In this document: one piece after another, positions 42,118 through 50,956 of the stretch
Layout: every line of letters begins with the position of its first letter
Position numbering within the stretch: position 1 is the first letter of the stretch
Source of the DNA: Mesorhizobium caraganae
GTDB lineage: Bacteria > Pseudomonadota > Alphaproteobacteria > Rhizobiales > Rhizobiaceae
DNA length: 64,000 bases
Assembly (NCBI RefSeq): GCF_016836705.1
Contig: NZ_JAFCGY010000027.1
Coordinates: 1 to 64,000, forward strand
Direction: 5' to 3'
Program-made: the position numbers and the translations under genes
Notes under the pieces: generated by a model
Database searches by the model: none
What the model was told of the DNA's origin: nothing
The model's input: only the letters and a program-made list of their open reading frames with translations

Positions 42118-42891
42118 ATGAATTTCAAATCGCTGACAGTGCCGGCGCTCGCCGCACTCGTGCTTGCTCCGCTGACGCCCGCGCAGGCCGCCGACTACGA
42201 TCCGCCGGTCTATGTCGATCAGGCGCCGGACTATCAACCGGTCGAGGTCGGCTCGGGCTGGTATCTGCGCGGCGACGTCTCCTATCTCGCGCAGAAGAGC
42301 TACCAGGATCAGGATTTCACCTTCGCGCCGGCGAGCTTCAGCGAAAAGCAGGATCCGGCCTTTGCCAGCATCGGCTTCGGTTATCATTTCAACGACTATC
42401 TGCGCGCCGATATCAATCTCGGCTATCTGCCGGGCAACAAGGTTGGCATCCACTATGACGACACCGCGACCGTGATACCGCCGGCCACGGCAACGGTGGC
42501 GGCGGCGTCCCTGGAGAATTATTCCCTATCGGGGATGGTCAATGGCTATGTCGATCTTGGCACTTATGTCGGGATCACGCCCTATTTGGGTGCCGGCATC
42601 GGGCTGGTCCGGAGCAAATACAAGCTGTCGGCGAGTTACTTCACCGACAATCTCGACCCTACGGATGATTTCGTCCGGAGCGACAACAAGACCCAGTATG
42701 CCTTGGCCTATACGCTGGATGCGGGCCTGGCCTATCAGGTGACCAAGAATGTTTCCGTCGATCTCGGCTATCAGTATTTTTCGGCGCCGGATGCCGAATA
42801 TGTCACTGCCGCGAGCCTGACCTCGTATCCGATCCGCAAGGGCATCAGCAATCATCAGGTCAAACTCGGGCTGCGCTACGACCTCTGGTAG
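42118..42891 (+). CDS. Outer-membrane beta-barrel protein (Omp25/RopB-like), second copy
   Basis: 257 aa from ATG 42118. The signal peptide ends A-Q-A before A-D-Y-D-P-P. Barrel strands are visible as G-S-G-W-Y-L-R-G-D-V-S-Y, F-A-S-I-G-F-G-Y-H-F-N-D-Y-L-R-A-D-I-N, G-I-T-P-Y-L-G-A-G-I-G and the closing V-K-L-G-L-R-Y-D-L-W, with the C-terminal aromatic residue recognised by BamA. It shares fold and layout with the preceding gene but low identity. Separate promoter and terminator. Confidence 0.9.
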   Translation: MNFKSLTVPALAALVLAPLTPAQAADYDPPVYVDQAPDYQPVEVGSGWYLRGDVSYLAQKSYQDQDFTFAPASFSEKQDPAFASIGFGYHFNDYLRADINLGYLPGNKVGIHYDDTATVIPPATATVAAASLENYSLSGMVNGYVDLGTYVGITPYLGAGIGLVRSKYKLSASYFTDNLDPTDDFVRSDNKTQYALAYTLDAGLAYQVTKNVSVDLGYQYFSAPDAEYVTAASLTSYPIRKGISNHQVKLGLRYDLW

Positions 42892-42916
42892 GCTGGCTGT
42901 AGACACGAAGCCTGAC

Positions 42917-42941
42917 GGCGGATCTTTTCGATCCGCCGTTT
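42917..42941 (+). terminator. Terminator after OMP gene 2
   Basis: GGCGGATC (42917-42924) pairs perfectly with GATCCGCC (42930-42937), five-base loop, followed by a short broken T-run. Confidence 0.7.
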
Positions 42942-43040
42942 GCGTTTGGGCTCACGACATCCTGATCGCGGATCGCTTGTATCTTGTCCGCGACAAAAAC
43001 TTTCCTCTTGACGCCTGATGGCTGAACGCATATCGCCGTC

Positions 43041-43089
43041 CGTGGGCCACCCCTCCCCAACGAGGGGCCACTATCTGGAAGGATAGACC
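43041..43089 (+). promoter_or_regulatory. Structured serC leader (serC RNA motif candidate)
   Basis: Two hairpins end just before the serC start. The first pairs GTGG (43042-43045) with CCAC (43068-43071) and CCCCT (43050-43054) with AGGGG (43063-43067). The second pairs CTATC (43071-43075) with GATAG (43082-43086) and holds the Shine-Dalgarno GGAAGGA in its loop and right arm, four bases before ATG region 43093. An alphaproteobacterial serC leader motif is known from comparative genomics; identity with it is inferred from position and shape. Confidence 0.6.
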
Positions 43090-43092
43090 ACG

Positions 43093-44268
43093 ATGACGAC
43101 GCATACGAAGCCCGGACTCCGTCCGGCAAACCCCAACTTCTCCTCAGGTCCCTGCGCAAAACGCCCCGGCTGGTCGGTCGAGGCGCTGAAGAACGCTGCG
43201 CTCGGCCGTTCCCACCGCGCCAAGATCGGCAAGACCAAGCTCGAACAGGCGATCGAGCTGACGCGGGAAATTCTCCAGGTCCCAGCGGACTACCGCATCG
43301 GCATCGTGCCGGCGTCGGACACAGGTGCCGTCGAGATGGCGCTGTGGTCGCTGCTTGGCGAGCGCGGCGTCGACATGGTCGCCTGGGAAAGCTTTGGCTC
43401 CGGCTGGGTGACCGATGTCGTCAAGCAGCTGAAGCTCGCCGATACCAAAAAGATCGAAGCGGGTTATGGCGAGCTGCCTGATCTGGCGAAGATCGATTTC
43501 GACCGCGACGTGGTCTTCACCTGGAACGGCACGACCTCAGGCGTTCGGGTGCCGAACGGCGATTTCATTCCGGCCGACCGCAAAGGGTTGACGATCTGCG
43601 ACGCGACCTCGGCCGCCTTCGCCCAGAGGCTCGATTTCCAGAAGCTGGATGTCGTCACCTTCTCCTGGCAGAAAGTGTTGGGCGGCGAGGGCGCGCACGG
43701 CATGCTGATCCTCAGCCCGCGCGCCGTCGAGCGGCTGGAAACCTACAAGCCGGCGTGGCCGCTGCCAAAGATCTTCCGCCTGACGTCGGGCGGCAAGCTG
43801 ATCGAAGGCATCTTCAAAGGCGAGACCATCAACACGCCGTCTATGCTGTGCGTCGAGGATTATCTCGACGCGCTCAATTGGGCGAAGTCGATCGGCGGTC
43901 TCGACGCGTTGATTGCCAGAGCGGATGCCAACGCCGCTGTGCTCGACGGCTTTGTCGACAGATCCTCATGGCTCGGCCATCTCGCAGTCGATGCGGCGAC
44001 AAGGTCCAACACTTCCGTGTGTCTGTCCTTCACCGATGCTCAAGTCGCGGCACTCGATGCCGACGGACAGGCGGCTTTCGCCAAGGGGCTCGTGTCGGTG
44101 CTCGACAAGGAAGGCGTTGCCTATGACATCGGCGCCTATCGCGACGCACCGCCCGGCCTGCGCATCTGGTGTGGCGCGACGGTCGAGACCTCCGATCTCG
44201 AAGCGCTGCTGCCCTGGCTCGACTGGGCCTTCGCCACGCAGAAGGCGTCGCTGAAAGCGGCGGCCTGA
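43093..44268 (+). CDS. serC: Phosphoserine aminotransferase SerC
   Basis: 391 aa PLP enzyme of the alphaproteobacterial/methanogen-type SerC group, starting after GGAAGGA. The N-terminus has N-P-N-F-S-S-G-P-C-A-K-R-P-G-W and the PLP lysine is in T-F-S-W-Q-K-V-L-G-G-E-G-A-H-G (about residue 195). It converts 3-phosphohydroxypyruvate and glutamate to phosphoserine. It forms an operon with serA 66 bases downstream, behind a structured leader. Confidence 0.96.
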   Translation: MTTHTKPGLRPANPNFSSGPCAKRPGWSVEALKNAALGRSHRAKIGKTKLEQAIELTREILQVPADYRIGIVPASDTGAVEMALWSLLGERGVDMVAWESFGSGWVTDVVKQLKLADTKKIEAGYGELPDLAKIDFDRDVVFTWNGTTSGVRVPNGDFIPADRKGLTICDATSAAFAQRLDFQKLDVVTFSWQKVLGGEGAHGMLILSPRAVERLETYKPAWPLPKIFRLTSGGKLIEGIFKGETINTPSMLCVEDYLDALNWAKSIGGLDALIARADANAAVLDGFVDRSSWLGHLAVDAATRSNTSVCLSFTDAQVAALDADGQAAFAKGLVSVLDKEGVAYDIGAYRDAPPGLRIWCGATVETSDLEALLPWLDWAFATQKASLKAAA

Positions 44269-44278
44269 GATTTCTTGC

Positions 44279-44296
44279 GGCGGCCTTCGGGCCGCC
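44279..44296 (+). promoter_or_regulatory. UUCG-capped hairpin between serC and serA
   Basis: GGCGGCC (44279-44285), loop TTCG, GGCCGCC (44290-44296). There is no T-run, so it is more likely a stability or processing element in the serC-serA mRNA than a terminator. Confidence 0.6.
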
Positions 44297-44334
44297 CATT
44301 CCCACGGATCAAGTTCCATTTGAAGGAGGTCGCC

Positions 44335-45936
44335 ATGGCGCCCCGCGTTCTCGTCTCAGACAAACTCTCCACCACCGCCGTGCAGATCTTCAAAGACCGC
44401 GGCATCGAGGTCGACTACCTGCCCGATCTCGGCAAGGACAAGGAAAAACTGCTTGAAGTCATCGACCAATATGACGGTCTTGCCATCCGCTCGGCGACCA
44501 AGGTCACCGAAAAGCTGATCAACGCCGCCACCAGGCTGAAGGTCGTGGGCCGTGCCGGCATCGGCGTCGACAATGTCGACATCCCGGCGGCGAGCCGCAA
44601 GGGCATCATCGTGATGAACACGCCCTTCGGCAATTCGATCACCACCGCCGAGCATGCGGTGGCGATGATCTTCGCGCTGGCCCGCCAGATTCCGGAGGCC
44701 AACGCCTCCACCCATGCCGGCAGATGGGAAAAGAACCGCTTCATGGGCATCGAGATCACCGGCAAGACGCTGGGTGTCATCGGCTGCGGTAACATCGGGT
44801 CGATCGTCGCCACGCGCGGCGTCGGGCTGAAGATGCATGTCATTGCCTTCGACCCGTTCCTGTCGGACAGCCGCGCCGAGGAGCTCGGCGTCGAAAAAGT
44901 AGAGCTCGACGAGCTGTTCGCCCGCGCCGACTTCATCACCTTGCATACGCCGCTGACCGACAAGACGCGCAACATTATCGACGCCGCCGCGATCGCCAAG
45001 ATGAAGACCGGCGTGCGCATCATCAATTGTGCGCGTGGCGGGCTGATCGTCGAGGCCGATCTGGTCGCGGCGCTGAAGAGCGGCAAGGTGGCAGGCGCCG
45101 GCATCGACGTGTTCGAGGTCGAACCGGCGGAGAACCACGAATTGTTCGGTATGGAGAATGTCGTGGCAACGCCGCATCTCGGCGCTTCGACCACCGAAGC
45201 GCAGGAGAATGTCGCGCTGCATGTCGCCGAGCAGATGTCGGACTACCTGATCAAGGGTGCCATTTCCAACGCCATCAACATGCCGTCGATCACCGCCGAG
45301 GAAGCGCCGCGGCTGAAGCCTTTCGTCAAGCTGGCCGAAGTGCTCGGCGCCTTCGTCGGCCAGGTCACCGAGGATCCGATCAAGGAGGTCGAGATCCTGT
45401 TCGACGGCTCGACCGCGACGATGAACACACGCGCGCTGATCAGCGCCACGCTTGCCGGCCTGATCCGGCCGCAGGTCTCCGACGTCAACATGGTGTCGGC
45501 GCCGATCATGGTGAAGGAGCGCGGCATCATCGTTGCCGAGGTCAAGCGCGACAAGTCGGGCGTGTTCGACGGCTACATCAAGCTGACGGTCAAGACCGAG
45601 CACATGACGCGCTCGATCGCCGGCACCTGCTTCTCCGACGGCAAGCCGCGGTTCATCCAGATCAAGGGCATCAATCTCGACGCCGAGGTCGGCCAGCACA
45701 TGCTCTACACAACCAATGCCGATGCGCCCGGCATTATCGGGCTGCTGGGCACGGTGTGCGGCGAGAACGGCGTCAACATCGCCAATTTCCAGCTGGGACG
45801 TAATCGGCCAGGCGGCGACGCGATTGCGCTGCTCTATCTCGATGCGCCGTTCCCGGAGAATGTGCTGGAACAGGTCAAGGCGCACAAGTCGATCGACTCG
45901 GCCAAACGGCTGCAGTTCGACGTCAACGCGACGTGA
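44335..45936 (+). CDS. serA: D-3-phosphoglycerate dehydrogenase SerA (long, ACT-containing)
   Basis: 533 aa from ATG 44335 after AAGGAGG. The N-terminal substrate and NAD domains show G-R-A-G-I-G-V-D-N-V-D near 80 and the Rossmann G-C-G-N-I-G-S near 150, catalytic R-G-G-L and H-L-G-A-S-T-T-E-A near 280. An allosteric-substrate-binding domain (about 320-450) and a C-terminal ACT domain (about 460-533: T-N-A-D-A-P-G-I-I-G) follow, the type I enzyme architecture usually feedback-inhibited by serine. First step of serine synthesis. Confidence 0.97.
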   Translation: MAPRVLVSDKLSTTAVQIFKDRGIEVDYLPDLGKDKEKLLEVIDQYDGLAIRSATKVTEKLINAATRLKVVGRAGIGVDNVDIPAASRKGIIVMNTPFGNSITTAEHAVAMIFALARQIPEANASTHAGRWEKNRFMGIEITGKTLGVIGCGNIGSIVATRGVGLKMHVIAFDPFLSDSRAEELGVEKVELDELFARADFITLHTPLTDKTRNIIDAAAIAKMKTGVRIINCARGGLIVEADLVAALKSGKVAGAGIDVFEVEPAENHELFGMENVVATPHLGASTTEAQENVALHVAEQMSDYLIKGAISNAINMPSITAEEAPRLKPFVKLAEVLGAFVGQVTEDPIKEVEILFDGSTATMNTRALISATLAGLIRPQVSDVNMVSAPIMVKERGIIVAEVKRDKSGVFDGYIKLTVKTEHMTRSIAGTCFSDGKPRFIQIKGINLDAEVGQHMLYTTNADAPGIIGLLGTVCGENGVNIANFQLGRNRPGGDAIALLYLDAPFPENVLEQVKAHKSIDSAKRLQFDVNAT

Positions 45937-45975
45937 TCCTGACGTAGCGACGGAATCGAAGGCGCGGACTTTGTC

Positions 45976-46047
45976 GGGCGCAATCCCAAGGGAAAGCGCT
46001 GCGCGCTTTTCCCAGGAAAAGCGGTTCCCACTTGTCCCGGGATTGCT
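45976..46047. repeat. Dispersed intergenic palindrome, copy 4 (extended)
   Basis: Outer arms GCAATCCC (45980-45987) and GGGATTGC (46039-46046) with inner AAAGCGC/GCGCTTT-like pairing and GGTTCCCACTTGTCCC. Longer than the copies at 10186, 32297 and 62538 but with the same ends. It lies between the convergent serA and EamA genes, touching the EamA stop. Confidence 0.75.
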
Positions 46048-46971
46048 CTAATCCGCGCCTTCTTCGTTTAAGACCAGCGGCAGGTCCGCCATCTTGCGCC
46101 CGCTATATTCGGCGAGCGAGATGCCGCCCAGCACCAGGACGAGCGCCAGCGCCTGGTAGAGCTGGAATGTCTCGCCAACGATCAGCACCGACAGCAGGGT
46201 GCCGAAGATCGGCACCAGGTTGATGAACAGGCCGGCCCGGTTGGCGCCGATCAGTTCGTTGCCCCTGATGTAGAGGATCTGCGAAATGACCGAGGCGCCG
46301 ACCGCGGTGTAGACAATGATCAGCCAGCCGCTGATATCGGGGACGATGACCTTGCCGGCCGCGGCTTCCCACATGACAAAAGGCAGCGAGGTGATCAGCG
46401 CTGCGATCGACAGCGCCAGCATGAGGCTTTGCCAGCGCATCTCCGGTTTCAGCCGCAGCCCGACCGAATAGCCGCTGTAGAGGATGACGGCGATCAGCAT
46501 GATGGCGTCGCCGAAATTGAGTTCCAACGTCAGCAGCCGGCGCGGGTCGCCGTGGCAGGCGGTCAGCACCACGCCCGCTATGGTCAGCACGACGCCGGCA
46601 ATCTGCGCCCAGTTCACCCGCAAGCGGAAAAAGATGAAATTGGCGACGATGATCAGGATCGGCATCGCCGCCTGTTCGATCGAGACGTTGATCGCGGTCG
46701 TATAGTTGAGCGCGGTGTAGAAGATGGTGTTGAACAAGGTGAAGCCGCAGGCGCCAAGCGCGCCGAGCAGCAGCCAGTGTTTTCGCACCACCTGCCAGTC
46801 TTCGCGGATCGTGCGCCAGCCGATCGGCAACATGATCGCCACCGCCAGAACCCAGCGCAGGAAGACCAGCATCATCGGCGAGACATGGTCGATCGCCAGC
46901 TTGCCGGCGACGGAATTGCCGCCCCACAGCAAGGTGGTGACCAGCAGGAACAGGTAGGCGCGTCGATGCAT
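46048..46971 (-). CDS. EamA/DMT-family transporter
   Basis: 307 aa with ten transmembrane helices in two EamA repeats. The N-terminal L-L-W-G-G-N-S-V-A-G-K-L-A and the mid-protein I-A-G-V-V-L-T-I-A-G-V-V-L are family-typical. Substrate unknown. It is convergent with serA and divergent from purA, so it is a single-gene unit; its relation to serine synthesis is positional only. Not closely similar to the other EamA gene at 14550. Confidence 0.9.
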   Translation of the reverse strand: MHRRAYLFLLVTTLLWGGNSVAGKLAIDHVSPMMLVFLRWVLAVAIMLPIGWRTIREDWQVVRKHWLLLGALGACGFTLFNTIFYTALNYTTAINVSIEQAAMPILIIVANFIFFRLRVNWAQIAGVVLTIAGVVLTACHGDPRRLLTLELNFGDAIMLIAVILYSGYSVGLRLKPEMRWQSLMLALSIAALITSLPFVMWEAAAGKVIVPDISGWLIIVYTAVGASVISQILYIRGNELIGANRAGLFINLVPIFGTLLSVLIVGETFQLYQALALVLVLGGISLAEYSGRKMADLPLVLNEEGAD

Positions 46972-47182
46972 GGCAGGATTCCGGCAGCCGCAGAAGCTGC
47001 GGTGTTGCCGGCCTAAGGCCCCCGCCAGCCCAAGTAAATGATGTCAAAGCCGAAAATTGTTGTGCCTCAGGGCATTTTCGGCGGCAAAGAAAGGTCGCAC
47101 TTGCGAGGTCTTGACGCTATAGAGGCCTGTCGTTTCGAACCATATCCAGGCCGCCAGGGCGGCATCTCAAGGGAAAAGAAAC

Positions 47183-48481
47183 ATGGCCAATGTGGTGGTC
47201 GTCGGCTCGCAATGGGGCGACGAAGGCAAGGGCAAGATCGTCGACTGGTTGTCGGAGCGCGCCGACGTGGTCGTGCGCTTCCAGGGTGGCCACAATGCCG
47301 GCCACACGCTGGTCGTCGACGGCAAGGTCTACAAACTGTCGCTGCTGCCGTCGGGGGTGGTGCGGCAAGGCAAGCTGTCGATCATCGGCAACGGCGTCGT
47401 CTTCGACCCGCACGCCTTTGTCGCCGAAGTGGCAAAACTCAAGGCGCAAGGCGTCGAGGTAACGCCGGACCGCCTGAAAATAGCCGAAAACACCGCGCTT
47501 ATCCTGTCGCTGCACCGGGAACTGGACGGATTCCGCGAGGACGCCGCGTCCAATTCCGGCACAAAAATTGGCACGACCCGTCGTGGCATCGGCCCCGCCT
47601 ATGAAGACAAGGTGGGCCGGCGCGCGGTTCGGGTGATGGATCTGGCGGATTTGGAAACGCTGCCCCTCAAGGTCGACAGGCTGCTGACGCATCACAATGC
47701 GCTGCGTCGCGGGCTTGGCCATGCCGAAGTCACCCATGAGGCGATCATGACCGAGCTGACCTCGGTCGCCGATGAGATCCTGCCCTATATGGACCGCGTC
47801 TGGAAAATCCTCGACGACAAGCGCCGCGCCGGCGAGCGCATCCTGTTCGAGGGCGCGCAAGGCACGCTGCTCGATATCGATCACGGCACTTATCCGTTCG
47901 TCACCTCGTCCAACACCGTCGCCGGCCAGGCCGCGGCCGGTTCGGGCGTCGGCCCGGGCGCCATTGGCTATGTCCTGGGCATCACCAAGGCCTATACGAC
48001 GCGTGTCGGCGAAGGCCCGTTCCCGACCGAGCAGAAGAATGAGATCGGCGAATTCCTTGGCACGCGCGGCCACGAATTCGGCGTCGTCACCGGCCGCAAG
48101 CGCCGCTGCGGCTGGTTCGACGCCGTGCTGGTGCGCCAGGCCGTCGCCGTCAACGGCATCAAGGGCATCGCGCTGACCAAGCTCGACGTGCTCGATGGAC
48201 TGGACGAGATCAAGGTCTGCACGGGTTACCGGCTCGACGGCGAAATGATCGACTATCTGCCGGCCAGCCAGGGCGCGCAGGCGCGCGTCGAACCGGTCTA
48301 CGAGACGCTGGAGGGCTGGAAAGGCACCACCGCCGGCGCGCGCAGCTGGAACGACCTTCCGGCGCAGGCCGTCAAATATGTCCGCTACATCGAGGAGCTC
48401 ATCGGCGCACCGGTCGCGCTCCTTTCCACCAGCCCGGAGCGGGACGACACAATACTTGTGACCGATCCGTTTCAAGACTAG
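47183..48481 (+). CDS. purA: Adenylosuccinate synthetase PurA
   Basis: 432 aa, family length. The GTP and IMP motifs are visible: Q-W-G-D-E-G-K-G-K-I-V-D near residue 10, G-G-H-N-A-G-H-T near 36, T-T-R-R-G-I-G-P-A-Y near 130 and the C-terminal K-R-R-C-G-W-F-D. It joins IMP and aspartate to make adenylosuccinate, the first committed AMP step. Confidence 0.98.
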   Translation: MANVVVVGSQWGDEGKGKIVDWLSERADVVVRFQGGHNAGHTLVVDGKVYKLSLLPSGVVRQGKLSIIGNGVVFDPHAFVAEVAKLKAQGVEVTPDRLKIAENTALILSLHRELDGFREDAASNSGTKIGTTRRGIGPAYEDKVGRRAVRVMDLADLETLPLKVDRLLTHHNALRRGLGHAEVTHEAIMTELTSVADEILPYMDRVWKILDDKRRAGERILFEGAQGTLLDIDHGTYPFVTSSNTVAGQAAAGSGVGPGAIGYVLGITKAYTTRVGEGPFPTEQKNEIGEFLGTRGHEFGVVTGRKRRCGWFDAVLVRQAVAVNGIKGIALTKLDVLDGLDEIKVCTGYRLDGEMIDYLPASQGAQARVEPVYETLEGWKGTTAGARSWNDLPAQAVKYVRYIEELIGAPVALLSTSPERDDTILVTDPFQD

Positions 48482-48556
48482 TTTTCTGAAGCCTTTCCGG
48501 GCATCGCGCTGATTTGCGGGGGTCGGCGCGGAAACAAAATACAGGTCGACTGAAGC

Positions 48557-50227
48557 ATGGCAGATTTCGTCGCTATTCTGAAAAGGGCGCTCGACAAGCA
48601 CGGCGACGAGACGCCCGAAAAGCGTACGCGCATTTATGACAGCGTTCGCACCATGCTGGCGAAGAAGCTTGCGGACTATTCGCCGCCGCTGGCCACCGAA
48701 GCCATAGCCACGCAGAAACGCTCCCTGGAAGACGCTATTGCAAGTGTCGAGCGCGACTATGCCAAACCGGCGCCGGCATCCGATCCGCTGGCGGAACTGG
48801 AGCACATCTTCTCCTCCATCGACCGCAACAAGAACCAGCCCAGTCATGTCAAGCCGCTCGCCGCGCCTGCACCTGCCTGGCAGCCGGCGAAACCCGTGCA
48901 GCCGGCGCCTGCCACCCGGGCGGAGCCGAGCTGGCAGCGGCCCGCGCCGACACCGCCGCCGCCTGCGGCGCGCGCAGAAACCATCAACGAGCAAGCCGCG
49001 GAGCTGGATGCCGAAGACGATAGCGCCGATGTATTTGCCAATGACGAGCAGCCGGCGGATACGTTCCAGCGCCTGCGCCCGGCCGAGCGCAAGCGCAGCT
49101 ATGGCGGGCTGATCGCCGCTGTTGTCGCGCTGCTGGTGCTCGCCGGCGGCGGCTACGGCATCTGGCTGAACAAGGATGCGTTTGGCTCGATGTTCGGTGT
49201 CGGCGACACCAAGACAGTCTCGACCGAACCGCTGGTGAAGCCGGCGCCGGCCAAGCCCGCGGCCGAGGCGCCCGCACCGGCAGCTGCCGGCGAGGGAACG
49301 AAATTCACGCAGCGCCTTACGCCCGAAGGCGGTGAGACCGACCCTGGTCCCGCGGCCGGCCAAAGCGGCATAGGCGAGGGCGAATCCGTCGCTGCGCTGA
49401 CCACGCCACCGCCTCCGGCTCCGGCACCTGCGGCTCCGGCCCCTGCGGCGCCAGCGCCGGCGACCCCAGCGCCCGGCGATACCGCAGCCACGGTGGCGCC
49501 CGCCACGCCGGCGCCTGACGCTTCCGCCACGCCACCGGCAACGCCGCCAGCCGATGGCGCCGCGCCGCCGGCCAATGGGGCAGCACCGGCTGATGCCGCG
49601 GCCACGCCGCCAGCGCCCGCAACCGGCACGCCGCCCGCGGCACCGACGGCCGCCGCTCCGGAGCCAACCGTTGCGGTCGGCCAGAAGGCGATCTTCTATG
49701 AGGAACGCACCTCGACCGCGCAGGGCTCGGCCGAACCCGGCAGCATCGTCTGGTCGCTGGTGCAGGAATCGCCCGGCGGGGACCTGCCGCCGGAACCGGC
49801 GATCCGCGCCGAAGCGAGCATTCCCGGCAAGGACATCCAACTGCGCATGACCATCCGCCGCAACACCGACCAGACGCTGCCGGCCAGCCACATCATCGAG
49901 ATGATCTTCCTGACACCCGAGGGCTTTGACGGCGGCGGCGTCGACAACATCCTGCGCGTTGCCATGAAGAGCTCGGAGCAGGATGCCGGCAGCCCGCTGA
50001 TCGGCATCCCGGCCAAGATCGCCGACGGCTTCTTTCTGGTGGCGCTCAACGACACCAAGGCCGACGAGGACGCCAATCTGACCTTGCTCAGGGGGCAGGA
50101 CTGGATCGACGTGCCGGTCGTCTACAAGACCGGACGCCGGGCGCTGCTGACCATGGAAAAAGGCATCCCCGGCGAGAAGGTGTTCGACGAGGCGCTGAAG
50201 GCCTGGCAGGCGAAGACGGCGGGCTGA
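48557..50227 (+). CDS. Membrane-anchored Pro/Ala-rich protein with conserved ends
   Basis: 556 aa. A cytosolic N-terminal helix region (1-90: M-A-D-F-V-A-I-L-K-R-A-L-D) is followed by a Pro-rich stretch, a basic stop K-R-S-Y-G-G and one transmembrane helix near 185-205 (G-L-I-A-A-V-V-A-L-L-V-L-A-G-G-G-Y-G-I-W). A very Pro/Ala-rich periplasmic linker (about 225-375) leads to a folded C-terminal domain (about 380-556). The layout resembles proteins reaching across the periplasm. It follows purA by 75 bases, a pairing I recall from other Rhizobiales. No function is assigned; linker polyprolines imply EF-P dependence. Confidence 0.8.
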   Translation: MADFVAILKRALDKHGDETPEKRTRIYDSVRTMLAKKLADYSPPLATEAIATQKRSLEDAIASVERDYAKPAPASDPLAELEHIFSSIDRNKNQPSHVKPLAAPAPAWQPAKPVQPAPATRAEPSWQRPAPTPPPPAARAETINEQAAELDAEDDSADVFANDEQPADTFQRLRPAERKRSYGGLIAAVVALLVLAGGGYGIWLNKDAFGSMFGVGDTKTVSTEPLVKPAPAKPAAEAPAPAAAGEGTKFTQRLTPEGGETDPGPAAGQSGIGEGESVAALTTPPPPAPAPAAPAPAAPAPATPAPGDTAATVAPATPAPDASATPPATPPADGAAPPANGAAPADAAATPPAPATGTPPAAPTAAAPEPTVAVGQKAIFYEERTSTAQGSAEPGSIVWSLVQESPGGDLPPEPAIRAEASIPGKDIQLRMTIRRNTDQTLPASHIIEMIFLTPEGFDGGGVDNILRVAMKSSEQDAGSPLIGIPAKIADGFFLVALNDTKADEDANLTLLRGQDWIDVPVVYKTGRRALLTMEKGIPGEKVFDEALKAWQAKTAG

Positions 50228-50252
50228 TGGGGCGCTGTAGCGGCTACTTCGC

Positions 50253-50552
50253 TCAGAAGCCTTGAAACAGCATGTCTAGCGCGGCGACGATGTCCTCGTG
50301 ATGCTTTGTTAGGTTCAGCCGGCTTTCACCTAATTCGCTCGCGGGAACAGTAGCGATCAGGTGTGTGGCCATAACCAGCTTGCGGCCGTTGACCTCGAAG
50401 ATCGGATGGAGCCTTCGCATCGGCGGCGGCACCGTTGCGGCCGGCAGAAGTGGGACGACCACCCGCGTCTTGAAATTGTCGAGCAGGTCGGATTGAACGT
50501 CGAGCAAATAGTTGCCTTCGCTGCGGGCAGCAAAGACATCGTAGCGGGCCAT
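50253..50552 (-). CDS. ccdB: CcdB-family toxin
   Basis: 99 aa, the usual CcdB length, beginning A-R-Y-D-V-F and carrying L-L-D-V-Q-S-D-L-L-D and V-V-P-L-L; the C-terminus D-M-L-F-Q-G-F retains the bulky aromatic residue near the end, as in gyrase-poisoning CcdB (W-G-I in F-plasmid). Its ATG shares one base with the antitoxin stop (TGATG). CcdB toxins block DNA gyrase. Chromosomal copy between two housekeeping genes. Confidence 0.85.
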   Translation of the reverse strand: MARYDVFAARSEGNYLLDVQSDLLDNFKTRVVVPLLPAATVPPPMRRLHPIFEVNGRKLVMATHLIATVPASELGESRLNLTKHHEDIVAALDMLFQGF

Positions 50553-50794
50553 CAGAACTGCCGGTACTCTTGCAGCGGGATGCCGGTCTTATCGACATAG
50601 TCGTTCCACGCATCCATAGTGGCGCGGTTCTCAAGCTTCCACAGCCGCGTTTTTTCAGCTGCCACCGCCTCCGCTATACCGGCTTCAGCGGCGCGCGAGA
50701 CATTCACATCAAGCCCCTTGGCTTCCCTCATGAGATTCGAGTCGATCGACAGATTCGCCGGCTGACGGATCGCATTCAAAGCAATCTTACGCAT
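50552..50794 (-). CDS. ccdA: CcdA-family antitoxin
   Basis: 80 aa from ATG 50794 after GGAGG; an upstream in-frame start is rejected. An N-terminal ribbon-helix-helix-like segment (P-A-N-L-S-I-D-S-N-L-M-R-E-A-K-G-L-D-V-N-V-S-R) would bind the operator, and the C-terminal helix (W-K-L-E-N-R-A-T-M-D-A-W-N-D-Y-V) matches the toxin-neutralising tail. One-base overlap with the toxin start ensures coupling and autoregulation. Confidence 0.85.
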   Translation of the reverse strand: MRKIALNAIRQPANLSIDSNLMREAKGLDVNVSRAAEAGIAEAVAAEKTRLWKLENRATMDAWNDYVDKTGIPLQEYRQF

Positions 50795-50956
50795 CGTAGC
50801 CTCCGCAACATGCGCATAATGTATGCGCATTTCGGCATCGGGGCAATGGTCAGCGATACCACTGCGAAGGAGCCCGACCCTACGCTATGGCTCCGGGCGT
50901 TCGTCGCTTCAATCGACAAATCGTTGTCGATTGATCAGCCTTTGGCCGAACGCTCC

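Noticed and set aside
47117..49891. 924-codon minus-strand frame opposite purA and the 48557 gene
   Set aside because: A shadow frame across two clear plus-strand genes. Its Arg/Gly-rich translation has no family features.
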